Position numbers and translations under genes: made by a program
The notes under the pieces: generated by a model
What the model saw: the letters and a program-made list of their open reading frames with translations, nothing else
Databases searched by the model: none
What the model was told of the DNA's origin: nothing
DNA from: JBPOFM01 sp041391925
Lineage (GTDB): Bacteria; Bacteroidota; Bacteroidia; Flavobacteriales; Flavobacteriaceae
Direction of reading: 5' to 3'
NCBI GenBank assembly: GCA_041391925.1
Contig: JAWKNA010000005.1
Coordinates: 186,001 to 250,000 of the forward strand
Length of the DNA stretch: 64,000 bases
Shown here: piece by piece, positions 33,617-42,911 of the stretch
Layout of the letters: each line of letters begins with the position of its first letter
How positions within the stretch are numbered: position 1 is the first letter of the stretch

Positions 33617-34258
33617 TTAAACTTCCAACTTCTTTAACTCCTTGTAATTCCTGTTCAATCGCTTTAAAAGAATGCCATAAATCAGCCAATAGAAAAACAA
33701 TAAGATGGCGATTGCTCCTACCAAAAACACAGCGGTCAACAAGATGAATCTGGCATAAAACACAAACAGATTGCCATCTGCAGCGGCACTATGGGCCATA
33801 CTGATGATTTGTGGGTTTTGGTCAAATTGAATGAATATGGCAACAGCAGTGGCAACTACCAAATAAACCAGATTGAAAGCCACATAGTTTTTGACGGTTC
33901 TTCGTGTTCTTAAGATATTCTCCATAAGAACTTTTGCATTGTCCGTGGTGGATATTCTCTTGTAGTTTCTAAAAAACAGATAGAAAAAATAAGCCAAAAC
34001 CACATATCCAATGACGCTCAATGGAATGAGGATGTAGTCCGTATCCAAATTGTTGAAATCCTGCATGCTCTTGGTGTCTTTAAATGCAAAAGAAATGATT
34101 GCCCAAAATACAAACTCCAACAAGCTGATAACGAATATCCACTTGACAATGGAGGAGGATTTTTTCAAAATCATCTTATAAATCTCGTCATAAGACAATT
34201 TCGGGAAGTTGCTGTCGTCCTTCTTCCAGTCTTTCTTTAATAATTCCAGTTCATCCAT
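33617..34258 (-). CDS. membrane protein, probable anti-sigma partner
   Basis: 213 residues. A cytoplasmic N-terminal segment of about 38 residues (LELLKKDWKKDDSNFPKLSY) is followed by four membrane helices (about 40-60, 78-98, 122-142 and 165-195). It starts 4 bp after the sigma factor's stop on the same strand. That layout and the short N-terminal domain suggest an anti-sigma factor, but the zinc-binding HxxxCxxC motif is absent. The DWKKDDS...Y-x-EIYKMI pattern is common in flavobacterial proteins paired with ECF sigma factors (from memory). Confidence 0.7.
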   Translation of the reverse strand: MDELELLKKDWKKDDSNFPKLSYDEIYKMILKKSSSIVKWIFVISLLEFVFWAIISFAFKDTKSMQDFNNLDTDYILIPLSVIGYVVLAYFFYLFFRNYKRISTTDNAKVLMENILRTRRTVKNYVAFNLVYLVVATAVAIFIQFDQNPQIISMAHSAAADGNLFVFYARFILLTAVFLVGAIAILLFFYWLIYGILLKRLNRNYKELKKLEV

Positions 34259-34262
34259 ATAC

Positions 34263-34757
34263 TTACGGATTTAATATTGTTTTTAATTTTGTCTTTACCC
34301 TGTTCATTTTCACTCGAGCATTCACCTCGCTAATACCTAGGGTTTCACTAATCTCTCTATAATCTTTATCTTCCAGGTACAAAAACACCAGTGCTTTTTC
34401 AATGTCATTCAATTGGTGTACCGCTTGGTATAGCAGTTTCAATTGTTGTTCTTCAGTATCATCATAAGGTTCTGCCTTGAGCTTGAACTGAACGGTTTCA
34501 ATTTCGGATGTATTGATGCGACGCTTTGATTTTCGGTACAACGTAATAGCTGTATTTAAACCCACGCGATACATCCAAGTACTGAACTTTGAATCCCCTC
34601 TGAATTTTGGAAATGCCTTCCATAATTGGATGGTTATTTCCTGAAATAAATCATTGTGCGCTTCCTGATTATTGGTGTACAATCGGCAAACTTTGTGCAC
34701 AATGTTTTGGTGCTCTTCAAGCTGTTCAACAAAACTATGTTCGAGTTCTTTGTCCAA
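34263..34757 (-). CDS. ECF-type RNA polymerase sigma factor
   Basis: 164 residues. Region 2 is at about 10-75, with DLFQEITIQLWKAFPKF and FSTWMYRVGLNTAITLYRKS. Region 4 is at about 108-160, with LNDIEKALVFLYLEDKDYRE followed by the helix-turn-helix ISETLGISEVNARVKMNRVK. The initiation codon is TTG at 34757: an in-frame stop lies upstream and no ATG precedes region 2. It heads an operon with its membrane partner. Controlled genes cannot be deduced; the TonB receptor 1 kb upstream is one candidate. Confidence 0.93.
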   Translation of the reverse strand: MDKELEHSFVEQLEEHQNIVHKVCRLYTNNQEAHNDLFQEITIQLWKAFPKFRGDSKFSTWMYRVGLNTAITLYRKSKRRINTSEIETVQFKLKAEPYDDTEEQQLKLLYQAVHQLNDIEKALVFLYLEDKDYREISETLGISEVNARVKMNRVKTKLKTILNP

Positions 34758-34931
34758 ATCAATTAGTTAGTTTTAGTTAACGCATTAGTGTCCTTTTTGA
34801 TTGTTTTGTTACAGATTTTTGTATATTTATTTTAATCTTTCCTTGATGAGAATACTATTGAACTTATAATTTAACATTTAAAACATAATTATCTGATTTA
34901 AAAATTATTGACTTATTGGTATAGATAAAAT

Positions 34932-35600
34932 CTATAGGCATTTTTTGACACCCAAAACAATAAAATATTGAGCGAAACCATAAGTCAGCATGATTATAAT
35001 GTTGGCATATGTGAAAGCTTGGTGAAATTTATTTATTGCCAAAAAACTGTCCGAAACCATAAACAAAATAGCACCCAAAAACACAAAACCATAACTCATT
35101 TTGGGAACCTTCCCTTCCCTCAAAAAAGAGGTTGTTGCCATCGTTAAAATGACCAACATATAAATCAAAACAGGAACGAGCATTTCTCCCAAACCATTTT
35201 TCAACACTAAAAATAATCCAATGGCATAGATGATTAAAATTACAGCGAATCCAATTGGCTTTTTGGTTGGATTTCTTTGTCTTAAAAACACCAAAATATA
35301 CATGATATGTGCTATCAAAAAAGCGACCAGTCCTAACATGAAATAACTTTGTGATACCTCCGCAAACATCAACAGCACATCTCCAAGAAGTGAAAACGAT
35401 AACGCCAATAACGTTAAATTTCGAATGGGCTTAGAAATTGACTGGCTTTCTTTCCAAAAGAAAATTATCAATGACATTACTATGGCGGGCTTGGTAAGGT
35501 AATGGAGTTGCAATAAACTTTCGACATTCCCACAAATCAATTCTGCAATAAGCAAAATGAAAAATAGAATGGAAAATCGTTTTTCTGTTTTTGTTAGCAT
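34932..35600 (-). CDS. lysoplasmalogenase (YhhN/TMEM86 family)
   Basis: 222 residues with about eight membrane helices. Family motifs are HYLTKPAIVMSLIIFFW, SLLGDVLLMFAE, SYFMLGLVAFLIAHIMYI, and GAILFMVSDSFLAINKF near the C terminus. YhhN-family enzymes cleave the vinyl-ether bond of lysoplasmalogens. Bacteroidota carry the family widely, though its substrate there is not proven. Monocistronic, with about 175 bp to the sigma gene and 198 bp to the TonB receptor. Confidence 0.9.
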   Translation of the reverse strand: MLTKTEKRFSILFFILLIAELICGNVESLLQLHYLTKPAIVMSLIIFFWKESQSISKPIRNLTLLALSFSLLGDVLLMFAEVSQSYFMLGLVAFLIAHIMYILVFLRQRNPTKKPIGFAVILIIYAIGLFLVLKNGLGEMLVPVLIYMLVILTMATTSFLREGKVPKMSYGFVFLGAILFMVSDSFLAINKFHQAFTYANIIIMLTYGFAQYFIVLGVKKCL

Positions 35601-35798
35601 TATCTAGATTTAGATTCTAAATATAATCGCTTTTTCTCAAATCTGGCTCATTAACTCTTTGAGCAGCTAAAGACTATCCACAGATTTTCATTTCATCCTA
35701 ATTATTCAACAGTTCGGTAAGGTGAAATTTTAATTTCTTGGATTCTGCATCAATTTTGCTTCATCAATCAACTCAACAAACAAATAAAACAACCAACA

Positions 35799-37952
35799 AT
35801 GAAATCTATCTTTACAGTTTTAATTTTTTGCATGACTTCAATAACCATTGCCCAAACTACCATCAGCGGTATAGTGAAAGACACCAATGGGTTGCCAATT
35901 GAAGGCGCCAATGTCTATCTCCAAGGAACTTATGATGGTGGTACTACCAACGAGAAGGGCGAATTCTCCTTTACCACTGAAGAGGCAGGAACACAAAGTT
36001 TAGTAGTTTCTTTTTTATCCTACGAAACTTTTACGATGGCTGGTGATGTATCTTTTATGAAAAACCTGCAAGTAAAACTTCGTGAAGATGTGAATGCTTT
36101 GGACGCAGTGATTTTGTCCGCAGGTACCTTTTCTGCAGGTGATAATAGCAAGGTTTCGGTTTTGAAACCATTGGATGTGGTTACTACAGCATCAGCTTTG
36201 GGCGATTTTGTTGGGGCATTGCAGACACTTCCGGGTACAACCACAGTTGCCGAAGATGGCCGATTGTTTGTGCGTGGAGGGGAAGCCGACGAAACACAAA
36301 TCTTTATTGATGGTATCCGAGTATTTACCCCTTACAGCCCTACGGCTAATAACACACCGACACGTGGACGTTATTCTCCATTTCTTTTTGATGGAATCAC
36401 GTTTTCCACAGGAGGATATTCTGCCGAATACGGACAGGCGCTCTCTAGTGTTTTGTTGCTCAACACCATTGACGAACCCGATCAAAAAAAGACCGATATT
36501 GGGATTATGACTGTAGGTGGAACCTTGGGGAATACCCAAAAGTGGGAAAAAAGTTCCCTAAGTGTGAATGCTTCCTATATTAATTTGGCACCTTACAATG
36601 CTATATTTAAAGATCGTAACGATTGGAAAAAACCTTATGAAGGTGCTTCTGGCGAAGCGGTGTTTAGGCAGAAATTTGATTCTGGTTTATTGAAATTGTA
36701 CACTGCTTTTGACTATTCTGATTTTGAATTGACACAAAAAGATATCAACCTCTCAGAAGGCTTACATTTTAAATTGAACAATAACAATCTCTACTTTAAT
36801 GGTTCTTATCAAGGCATGCTCAACGATGTTTGGTCGATATTTGGTGGGATGAGCTATACATATGGAAAAACAAACCTGAATGTCATGGATAGCGATATTA
36901 AGGATACAGAAAATTCCTTTCATGGAAAGTTGAAATTCAAACGTCGTTTTAGCAATCGTTTGAAGCTTTATTTTGGTGTAGAATATTTTGCGACCAATTT
37001 TAATGAGAACTATGCTGATGAAGTCATCACTCCGACCAAATATGGGTATGACAACAACATAGCTTCGGCATTTACGGAGGCCGACATCATTTTTTCTAAA
37101 AATCTGGCATTGAAGGCAGGGCTTCGTGCCGATTACAGTGAATTGTTCAAGGAATTGACCGTTGCTCCACGTGTATCTTTTGCCTATAAAACCGGTACAC
37201 ACAGCCAAGTATCATTGGCGTATGGCGATTTTTATCAGAATCCAAATAGTGATGTTCTAAAATTCAATCAGGATTTAAAAGCACAGCATACCTCACATTA
37301 CATTTTGAATTATCAATACAATACCGAGGGCAAGATATTCCGTGCGGAAGCCTACTTCAAGGACTACAGCCAATTGATTAAGTATGATACCGATTTTGCA
37401 AGTTTTGACAGTAATTTTAATACTACAGGTGATGGATTTGCCAAAGGCATTGATTTGTTCTGGAGAGACAACAAAACCTTTAAGAATTTCGACTATTGGG
37501 TAAGCTATTCCTATTTGGATACTGAAAGAAATTATCGAAATTACCCTTCAGCATCCCAGCCAAACTTTGCCAATACCCATAACTTGTCGCTGGTTGGAAA
37601 ATATTGGATTGATGATTGGAAAAGCCAAGTAGGTATGAGCTATAGTTTTGCATCGGGCAGAACTTACACCAATCCTAATATGCAAGGCTTTTTGAACGAG
37701 AAAACCAAATCATACAACAGCTTGAGTGTTAACTGGGCTTATCTAATCAGTCCACAAAAAATCCTCTATTTTTCAGTAAATAATGTACTTAACTTTAAGA
37801 ATATTAATGGGTACCAATACGCCAATACACCAGATATGAATGGCAATTTTGCACGCCGAAGCTTGCAGCCTGCCGCAGACCAATTCTTTTTTGTGGGATT
37901 CTTTTGGACCATCAGTGAAAAGGGAACGGACAATCAGTTGAACAATTTATAA
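35799..37952 (+). CDS. TonB-dependent outer-membrane receptor
   Basis: 717 residues. Signal peptide 1-19 (FTVLIFCMTSITIAQ). A carboxypeptidase-regulatory-like beta domain lies at about 20-95 (SGIVKDTNGLPIEGANVYLQ). The plug is at about 110-220 (LGDFVGALQTLPGTTTVAED, LFVRGGEADETQIFIDGIRV). The rest is a 22-strand type barrel ending in an aromatic-terminated stretch followed by about 15 polar residues. No SusD homologue follows, so it is not a Sus pair. The substrate (siderophore, cofactor or peptide) cannot be told. Convergent with an FAD oxidoreductase gene 4 bp away, with no terminator visible. Confidence 0.92.
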   Translation: MKSIFTVLIFCMTSITIAQTTISGIVKDTNGLPIEGANVYLQGTYDGGTTNEKGEFSFTTEEAGTQSLVVSFLSYETFTMAGDVSFMKNLQVKLREDVNALDAVILSAGTFSAGDNSKVSVLKPLDVVTTASALGDFVGALQTLPGTTTVAEDGRLFVRGGEADETQIFIDGIRVFTPYSPTANNTPTRGRYSPFLFDGITFSTGGYSAEYGQALSSVLLLNTIDEPDQKKTDIGIMTVGGTLGNTQKWEKSSLSVNASYINLAPYNAIFKDRNDWKKPYEGASGEAVFRQKFDSGLLKLYTAFDYSDFELTQKDINLSEGLHFKLNNNNLYFNGSYQGMLNDVWSIFGGMSYTYGKTNLNVMDSDIKDTENSFHGKLKFKRRFSNRLKLYFGVEYFATNFNENYADEVITPTKYGYDNNIASAFTEADIIFSKNLALKAGLRADYSELFKELTVAPRVSFAYKTGTHSQVSLAYGDFYQNPNSDVLKFNQDLKAQHTSHYILNYQYNTEGKIFRAEAYFKDYSQLIKYDTDFASFDSNFNTTGDGFAKGIDLFWRDNKTFKNFDYWVSYSYLDTERNYRNYPSASQPNFANTHNLSLVGKYWIDDWKSQVGMSYSFASGRTYTNPNMQGFLNEKTKSYNSLSVNWAYLISPQKILYFSVNNVLNFKNINGYQYANTPDMNGNFARRSLQPAADQFFFVGFFWTISEKGTDNQLNNL

Positions 37953-37956
37953 TGAA

Positions 37957-39204
37957 TTACCTTCTAAAGCGATAGCATTCCGCCAATGTGTGTTTTTGTT
38001 TCTTCATCAATTTGGAAATAACATCAGCCCCAATAACAGAAAACGTAATCCCATTTCCCCCAAATCCCAATACGAAGTAACTGTTGGGAAAATCAGGATG
38101 TGCGCCAATATAAGGTAAGCCATCTTTGGTTTCTCCAAAGGTACCAGCCCAAGCAAAGTCGGCACGAAATTCATATTCAGGCAAAAGACGTTTCAATTTC
38201 TTTTGGAGCGTCTTTTCTTTTTTGCAAATCAATGCATCACGCTTACCGTCGTCTACAAAATCTTCATCTTCACCACCAATTAGGATACGATAGTCGTCAG
38301 TAGTGCGCATATACAGGTAAGGGTCAGCTGTATTCCAAAACAAAGTGTCGCAAAGGTTTTTTTGCTTTTTGTCGAGACGCTCACTCACAATAGCATAGGT
38401 AGAAAGCAACTTTACGAATTTATCCTTAATCAGCTCCGTACTTTCATAGCCATTGCAATAAATCACGGTTTTGGCCTTAATTGTATTGCCATACTCGGTG
38501 GTCATGGTCACACCATTTCGTTTGTAATCTGTCTTTTTTAATTCAGTTTTGTCAAATATCTTCAACCCTTTTTTAAAGTTGTATGCCAAAAGGTCATGGG
38601 TAAACTTAAAGGCATCCATACTGCCTCCTTGCTGAGACAGAATACCTCCAAAAGCCTGTTGCAAATGATATTTTTTCTGTATTTGTTCTTCTTCAAGCCA
38701 TTCAACAGGTAAGCCCGCTCTTTTGCGTGCCTCAAATTCCTTTTGAAGCATTGGTATATCTTTCTTATAAGCAGCAAAGTACAAGGATTCTTTTTTGTCA
38801 AATCCGCAGTCAGATTTGATATGCTTGACAATGTTTCCTAGTTCATCAATCGAATTATAACACGCCCAATAATTAGCTTCAGCTGCTTCTTGTCCAATCA
38901 TTTGGGTCAGCTCAAACAACGGTACGTCAATTTCATATTGCAACATAGACGTGGTCGCTGAGGTGCTGCCGTTGGCTATTTCCCTACGGTCGATTACTAT
39001 GGTTTGGTATCCTTCACTCATGCATTTATGAGCCATCAGACTTCCGGTAATCCCTCCACCAACAATCAAAATTTCGGTTTCCAAATTCTCACGTAGTGAT
39101 GAATAGGATTGCAATAATCCATTCTTTATTAACCAAAAAGGTTCGTTTGAAGTTAAATCCATAAAGAGCTTGCTTAAATTTCCGAAAGGTATTACTACTT
39201 CCAT
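37957..39204 (-). CDS. FAD-dependent oxidoreductase (DAO family)
   Basis: 415 residues. The dinucleotide-binding motif is ILIVGGGITGSLMAHKCMSEG at about residue 45, followed by VIDRREIANGSTSATTSML, where FAD attaches in glycine/sarcosine-type oxidases. The C-terminal part has DFAWAGTFGETKDGLPYIGA and FVLGFGGNGITFSVIGA, the second FAD-contact region. Many close Bacteroidota relatives continue into a Rieske 2Fe-2S domain. This one ends soon after the FAD domain, without CxH...CxxH, so it is the short form. Substrate probably an amine or amino acid. Cytoplasmic. Confidence 0.88.
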   Translation of the reverse strand: MEVVIPFGNLSKLFMDLTSNEPFWLIKNGLLQSYSSLRENLETEILIVGGGITGSLMAHKCMSEGYQTIVIDRREIANGSTSATTSMLQYEIDVPLFELTQMIGQEAAEANYWACYNSIDELGNIVKHIKSDCGFDKKESLYFAAYKKDIPMLQKEFEARKRAGLPVEWLEEEQIQKKYHLQQAFGGILSQQGGSMDAFKFTHDLLAYNFKKGLKIFDKTELKKTDYKRNGVTMTTEYGNTIKAKTVIYCNGYESTELIKDKFVKLLSTYAIVSERLDKKQKNLCDTLFWNTADPYLYMRTTDDYRILIGGEDEDFVDDGKRDALICKKEKTLQKKLKRLLPEYEFRADFAWAGTFGETKDGLPYIGAHPDFPNSYFVLGFGGNGITFSVIGADVISKLMKKQKHTLAECYRFRR

Positions 39205-39477
39205 TCATTGATTAATTTGAAAACATCAGATGTTGACGCAATTGCAAAAGCAATTTATTTATTGCTATAGTTGTTCGATGATATCACATCAGAGAAATCT
39301 CGAACGAATCTCAAACAAACCTCCTGCAAGACACCTAGGAATTTTTTTCAAATCTGATTCTAATTCAATCTTCGGAAATACATTGCTTCCTTTTGCATCA
39401 AAACTTATAGCATACACACTAAAGGAATTTTTAATTTTTTGCCAAATTCACATAAGAATAATTAATATTTAAATAGT

Positions 39478-39795
39478 ATGAATAGTCCTTATCAAAAATG
39501 TATTGAGGCTTGCCAAGAATGTTTGGTGGCATGCCAAAACTGTCTGTTTGAAATTGCTGGCATGAAAAGTATGAACGATTGCCCAAAATGCTGTGCAGAA
39601 TGTGTGGATGCCTGCCTAATATGCATCAAAATGATGGCGGCCGAAAGCAAGCATGCTTCACAATATTGTATGCTATGTGCCTTGATTTGCGAATGGTGTG
39701 CTGAGCAATGTGGTGAACACGACCACGACCATTGCCAAAAATGTGCAGCGTCTTGCAGGAGATGTGCCGAAGAATGTAGAAAAGTGGCGGCGTAA
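39478..39795 (+). CDS. four-helix-bundle copper storage-type protein (Csp/DUF326)
   Basis: 105 residues, 21 of them cysteine. The cysteines are spaced every three or four residues along predicted helices (CIEACQECLVACQNC, CPKCCAECVDACLIC, CQKCAASCRRCAEEC), plus a GEHDHDHC histidine cluster. This is the Csp pattern, in which the cysteines line the inside of a four-helix bundle and bind many Cu(I) ions. No Tat or Sec signal is present, so it is the cytosolic Csp3-like kind. The gene starts an apparent two-gene unit with DUF421 21 bp downstream. Confidence 0.93.
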   Translation: MNSPYQKCIEACQECLVACQNCLFEIAGMKSMNDCPKCCAECVDACLICIKMMAAESKHASQYCMLCALICEWCAEQCGEHDHDHCQKCAASCRRCAEECRKVAA

Positions 39796-39816
39796 TAACA
39801 ATTTCAAATTAATTAT

Positions 39817-40509
39817 ATGGATGAAATTTTTGAATGGTCGCGTGTTCTGATGAACGAACTACCGTATGGATTTTTGTTTGAAGTAGTATTTAGGGCGATA
39901 GTGATGTTTGTGTTGCTTCTAGTTTTTTTGAGATTTGCAGGAAAACGAGGGGTTAAACAATTATCTGTGTTCGAGATGGTCATTATCATTGCATTGGGCT
40001 CTGCCGTAGGTGACCCTATGCTGTATGACAATGTTGGGCTCTTGCCTGGACTTATAGTGGTTGTAGTAGTAATAGGTTTGTATCGGCTCATCACCATATT
40101 GGCGGCTAAATCCAAATCTTTTGAAAATTTTATCGAAGGGAAGCCAAAATGCCTCATTGACAATGGAGAATTTGTGTTGGACAGTCTTGATAAAGAACAT
40201 TTGGCACAGGATGAATTTTATGCCGAATTGCGTTTAAAGTCGGTAGAACATTTGGGACAGGTTAAATATGCCTTTCTCGAAACTTCAGGCGATGTTAGTG
40301 TTTTTTATAAAACAAATGAAGATGTAGGTTATGGATTGCCTATACTACCGGGTTTATTTAATGAAAGTAACAAGAAACTATCAGAAAAGGGACATTTTGC
40401 CTGTACCTTTTGTGGTCGTTCTGAATATATAGAAAAAGCACATCATGCCTGTGAACGTTGTGGTAGGGATGAATGGGTAAAGGCAATCAATACCATTAGA
40501 GTGACTTAA
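39817..40509 (+). CDS. DUF421 (YetF-like) membrane protein
   Basis: 230 residues. Three membrane helices occupy about residues 15-100, with the family's FVLLLVFLRFAGKRGVKQLS and EMVIIIALGSAVGDPMLY. The DUF421 cytoplasmic domain follows (FENFIEGKPKCLIDNGEFVL, LAQDEFYAELRLKSVEHLGQ). The last 40 residues add a two-pair cysteine cluster (ACTFCGRSE, HACERCGRDEW) that can form a zinc ribbon. That extension is unusual for the Bacillus members, and a metal-linked role would fit the copper-protein neighbour (inference). Confidence 0.88.
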   Translation: MDEIFEWSRVLMNELPYGFLFEVVFRAIVMFVLLLVFLRFAGKRGVKQLSVFEMVIIIALGSAVGDPMLYDNVGLLPGLIVVVVVIGLYRLITILAAKSKSFENFIEGKPKCLIDNGEFVLDSLDKEHLAQDEFYAELRLKSVEHLGQVKYAFLETSGDVSVFYKTNEDVGYGLPILPGLFNESNKKLSEKGHFACTFCGRSEYIEKAHHACERCGRDEWVKAINTIRVT

Positions 40510-40525
40510 AAAATAATGTGTGTCT

Positions 40526-41809
40526 TCAATTTTTATTGGTTTGACATCCAAAGCATTCAATCAATTCTTTAGGAAGTTCCAAATCTTCGGACCCTTTTAA
40601 AGGGTCATTAAGCAATGGTTTTTCGTCCAAAATCTTTTTAAAGCCCTGGGCATACTGCATTAAATCATTTCTACGGCTTCTTATTTTTTCGCTGATATCT
40701 TTTGCATCCAAATCATAAAGTTGGTTTGGCCACACTCGAAGAGCATTTTCTATGGCTTCATCGGTCAGTAATTTTTGAAGTGCTTGAGCTTCTTTAACAA
40801 ATACGGATTCTGGTATGTTTTGCAAAAAATAGATATCAAAAGGTTGTACCAAGCCAGGCAAATAATCGATATCCTTATCATATGGACGCATTTCTGGTCT
40901 GACATTTTTGTTCGCAATAATGCTCGGAATGATACCACCAAGATTGAAAAATGCATTGTCTCTATCCACAGGTAGTGGAATGGCATTCAAATATTTCCCA
41001 TCATGTTGAATGACCCAACCCCATTGTTTGGCATGCCGATCCCAATCGCCAATGACCAAATCAAAGAGTCGTGCTCTAACCAACGCATGGTCGTCAATAT
41101 GGAGAAATTGACCATGGACTTTTTTTAATTCCTGCAAATCCTTGGTATCAATTATTTCAGAGACATTATTGTAGTGGGTCCAATTTATTTTGCTTTCCGT
41201 TTCATATTCCAAAAGAAACAATCTATTGCCATAGGTTTCATTATAATCTCCTAATGTTTTTTGCTTTGGAACAAATACAATTTGTGGAAAAGAGTGCAAA
41301 ATCCCTGTACTTTCAGCCAAACGTGCTACGACAATGGCTCCATACGGATGTTGTGCAGAGATGCCATCCACAATAATATTTTCAAGACCAAGGGTCTTGG
41401 CAAATTCGGGAATCAATGCCTCAGGTTTTTTGTCAATACTACGCAGTGTGTAATAAATGCCATTTGGCGCAACTAGCTTTAGAGATTGTGTTTGCTTACC
41501 ACCCCCTTCCTTTACAATGCGCACACCTCCCAAAAGCGTATCCAAAAACACAATAGGCGCTTTTATAGGAGTAGACCATGCTTTTCGGTAATGTTCGCCT
41601 TGCATGATGCGTTTGAGTTCGGTGCTTTTGTATTGTGTGCTCGCTTCTATAAGCACGGAGTCATAATCTTTAAAATTGATAGTGTTGCCATTTTCAAAAT
41701 TGACAAGTTTTGAAGTTTCAACCGAGGCTGGTTTTGTATTGAGAGACCAATACATGAGTATAATAAATAGAGCGAGCAGCAGAACAATGATTCCAAATAC
41801 TTTTTTCAT
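40526..41809 (-). CDS. membrane-anchored protein with HipA/FAM20-like kinase motif
   Basis: 427 residues. An N-terminal anchor (IIVLLLALFIILMYWSL) is followed by an exported domain. Residues about 245-300 hold ARLFDLVIGDWDRHAKQWGW and then IPLPVDRDNAFF. This D-x-D-R-H plus D-R-D pattern is known from secreted kinase-like (HipA/FAM20C-type) domains in Bacteroidota surface proteins. The first half has PNGIYYTLRSIDKKPE, which could hold the ATP-binding lysine. No partner gene is adjacent. It could phosphorylate secreted proteins or be a degenerate kinase. Confidence 0.6.
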   Translation of the reverse strand: MKKVFGIIVLLLALFIILMYWSLNTKPASVETSKLVNFENGNTINFKDYDSVLIEASTQYKSTELKRIMQGEHYRKAWSTPIKAPIVFLDTLLGGVRIVKEGGGKQTQSLKLVAPNGIYYTLRSIDKKPEALIPEFAKTLGLENIIVDGISAQHPYGAIVVARLAESTGILHSFPQIVFVPKQKTLGDYNETYGNRLFLLEYETESKINWTHYNNVSEIIDTKDLQELKKVHGQFLHIDDHALVRARLFDLVIGDWDRHAKQWGWVIQHDGKYLNAIPLPVDRDNAFFNLGGIIPSIIANKNVRPEMRPYDKDIDYLPGLVQPFDIYFLQNIPESVFVKEAQALQKLLTDEAIENALRVWPNQLYDLDAKDISEKIRSRRNDLMQYAQGFKKILDEKPLLNDPLKGSEDLELPKELIECFGCQTNKN

Positions 41810-41908
41810 ATGAAAATTGATGGTTTTGAATTCAATTTACAAATGAGCGATTATCTTCATTAATGAAATCTAATAAAAAGATGACTCATTTAAAGGGGCA
41901 GATATGCA

Positions 41909-42475
41909 TTAGGCATTTTCAGGTTTCCATTTGATATTGCACCCAATACTTGGTTTTTGATTTTTGTTTACAGGTTGTTTGTTGAGCAGTGCATTTAGAG
42001 CATTTCTAATATCCTTACCATCCACAGGAATGTCATTGCTTGGACGCGAATCGTCCATTTGCCCTCTGTAAATTAACTCTAATCGATCATCAAACACGTA
42101 AAAATCTGGTGTGCATGCTGCATCATATGCTTTTGCTATCTGTTGTGATGAATCATATAGGTACGGGAAAATATAACCTTCATTTTTGGCCGTTTCCTTC
42201 ATGTTATCCGGTCCATCCTGTGGATACTTCTCCACGTCGTTGCTGGAAATGGCAATGAAATTGATGCCTTTGGGTTTGTAATCTTTAGCAATACGTACCA
42301 ATTCAGGATTCACATGCTTTACAAAAGGGCAGTGGTTGCAAATGAACACAATGACGGTTCCGTTAAGACCTGAACAATCTTCAAGTCTGACGTTATCGCC
42401 TGTTACTGTATCCAGTAACTTAAAGTCGGGCGCTTTAGTGCCAAGGGGCAACATGGTAGAGGCAGTTTGAGCCAT
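41909..42475 (-). CDS. thioredoxin-like peroxiredoxin/redoxin family protein
   Basis: ATG at 42475 (188 aa) chosen; the upstream frame overlaps the divergent tRNA-binding gene. The redoxin fold has VIVFICNHCPFVKHV with the CNHC active-site pair, KGINFIAISSNDVEKYPQDG, and the cis-proline strand CTPDFYVFDD. This CNHCP form is frequent in cytosolic redoxins of Bacteroidota, annotated as thioredoxin family proteins. Probably a thiol-disulfide or peroxide reductase. No signal peptide. A cysteine near the C terminus (IGCNIKWKP) is also typical of this subgroup. Confidence 0.88.
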   Translation of the reverse strand: MAQTASTMLPLGTKAPDFKLLDTVTGDNVRLEDCSGLNGTVIVFICNHCPFVKHVNPELVRIAKDYKPKGINFIAISSNDVEKYPQDGPDNMKETAKNEGYIFPYLYDSSQQIAKAYDAACTPDFYVFDDRLELIYRGQMDDSRPSNDIPVDGKDIRNALNALLNKQPVNKNQKPSIGCNIKWKPENA

Positions 42476-42517
42476 TTTTTTGTTTTTTATGTAGGTTGAA
42501 ATCTTTAATTTTATCCA

Positions 42518-42853
42518 ATGGAAAAGATAGTAACTTTTGAAGACTTCTCCAAGGTAGATTTGCGAATTGGGACAATAATTAACGTTGAGGATTTTCCCGA
42601 AGCGCGAAACCCTGCCTATCAACTGACGATTGATTTTGGTGCTTTGGGCATCAAAAAATCATCAGCACAGATAACCACACTTTACAAAAAGGAAGAATTG
42701 TTGAATAGACAGATTGTGGCCGTTGTCAATTTTCCCAAAAAACAGATTGCCAAATTTATGAGTGAATGTTTGGTGGTGGGAGCCGTAAATGGCAAAGATG
42801 TCATTTTATTGAATCCTGAACGGAAAGTAAAGAATGGTTCCGCGGTGAGCTAA
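42518..42853 (+). CDS. csaA: tRNA-binding (OB-fold) protein, CsaA-like
   Basis: 111 residues, the whole length of a stand-alone tRNA-binding OB domain: FSKVDLRIGTIINVEDFPEA, NPAYQLTIDFGALGIKKSSA, QIVAVVNFPKKQIAKFMSEC. It ends with VILLNPERKVKNGSAV. CsaA was described as a secretion chaperone that binds tRNA. The gene is monocistronic, convergent with DUF3276 across a shared terminator. Confidence 0.93.
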   Translation: MEKIVTFEDFSKVDLRIGTIINVEDFPEARNPAYQLTIDFGALGIKKSSAQITTLYKKEELLNRQIVAVVNFPKKQIAKFMSECLVVGAVNGKDVILLNPERKVKNGSAVS

Positions 42854-42887
42854 AAAAAACCACTACTTTGTGAGGTAGTGGTTATTA
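42851..42887 (-). terminator. bidirectional terminator, best for the minus strand
   Basis: AACCACTAC (42858-42866) pairs with GTAGTGGTT (42875-42883). On the minus strand it is followed by eight T's, ending DUF3276 transcripts. On the plus strand the tail is ATTATTT and it probably also ends the CsaA-like gene. Confidence 0.88.
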
Positions 42888-42911
42888 TTTAGTGTCTAAT
42901 CAGCTTTATTA

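Noticed and set aside
39230..39472. 80-codon plus-strand frame before the copper protein
   Set aside because: The composition looks like translated AT-rich non-coding DNA, with no recognisable motif. The following gene starts 5 bp later with its own context.
42476..42622. 49-codon N-terminal extension of the redoxin gene
   Set aside because: It overlaps the start of the divergent tRNA-binding gene and reads intergenic DNA. The ATG at 42475 gives the standard family start.
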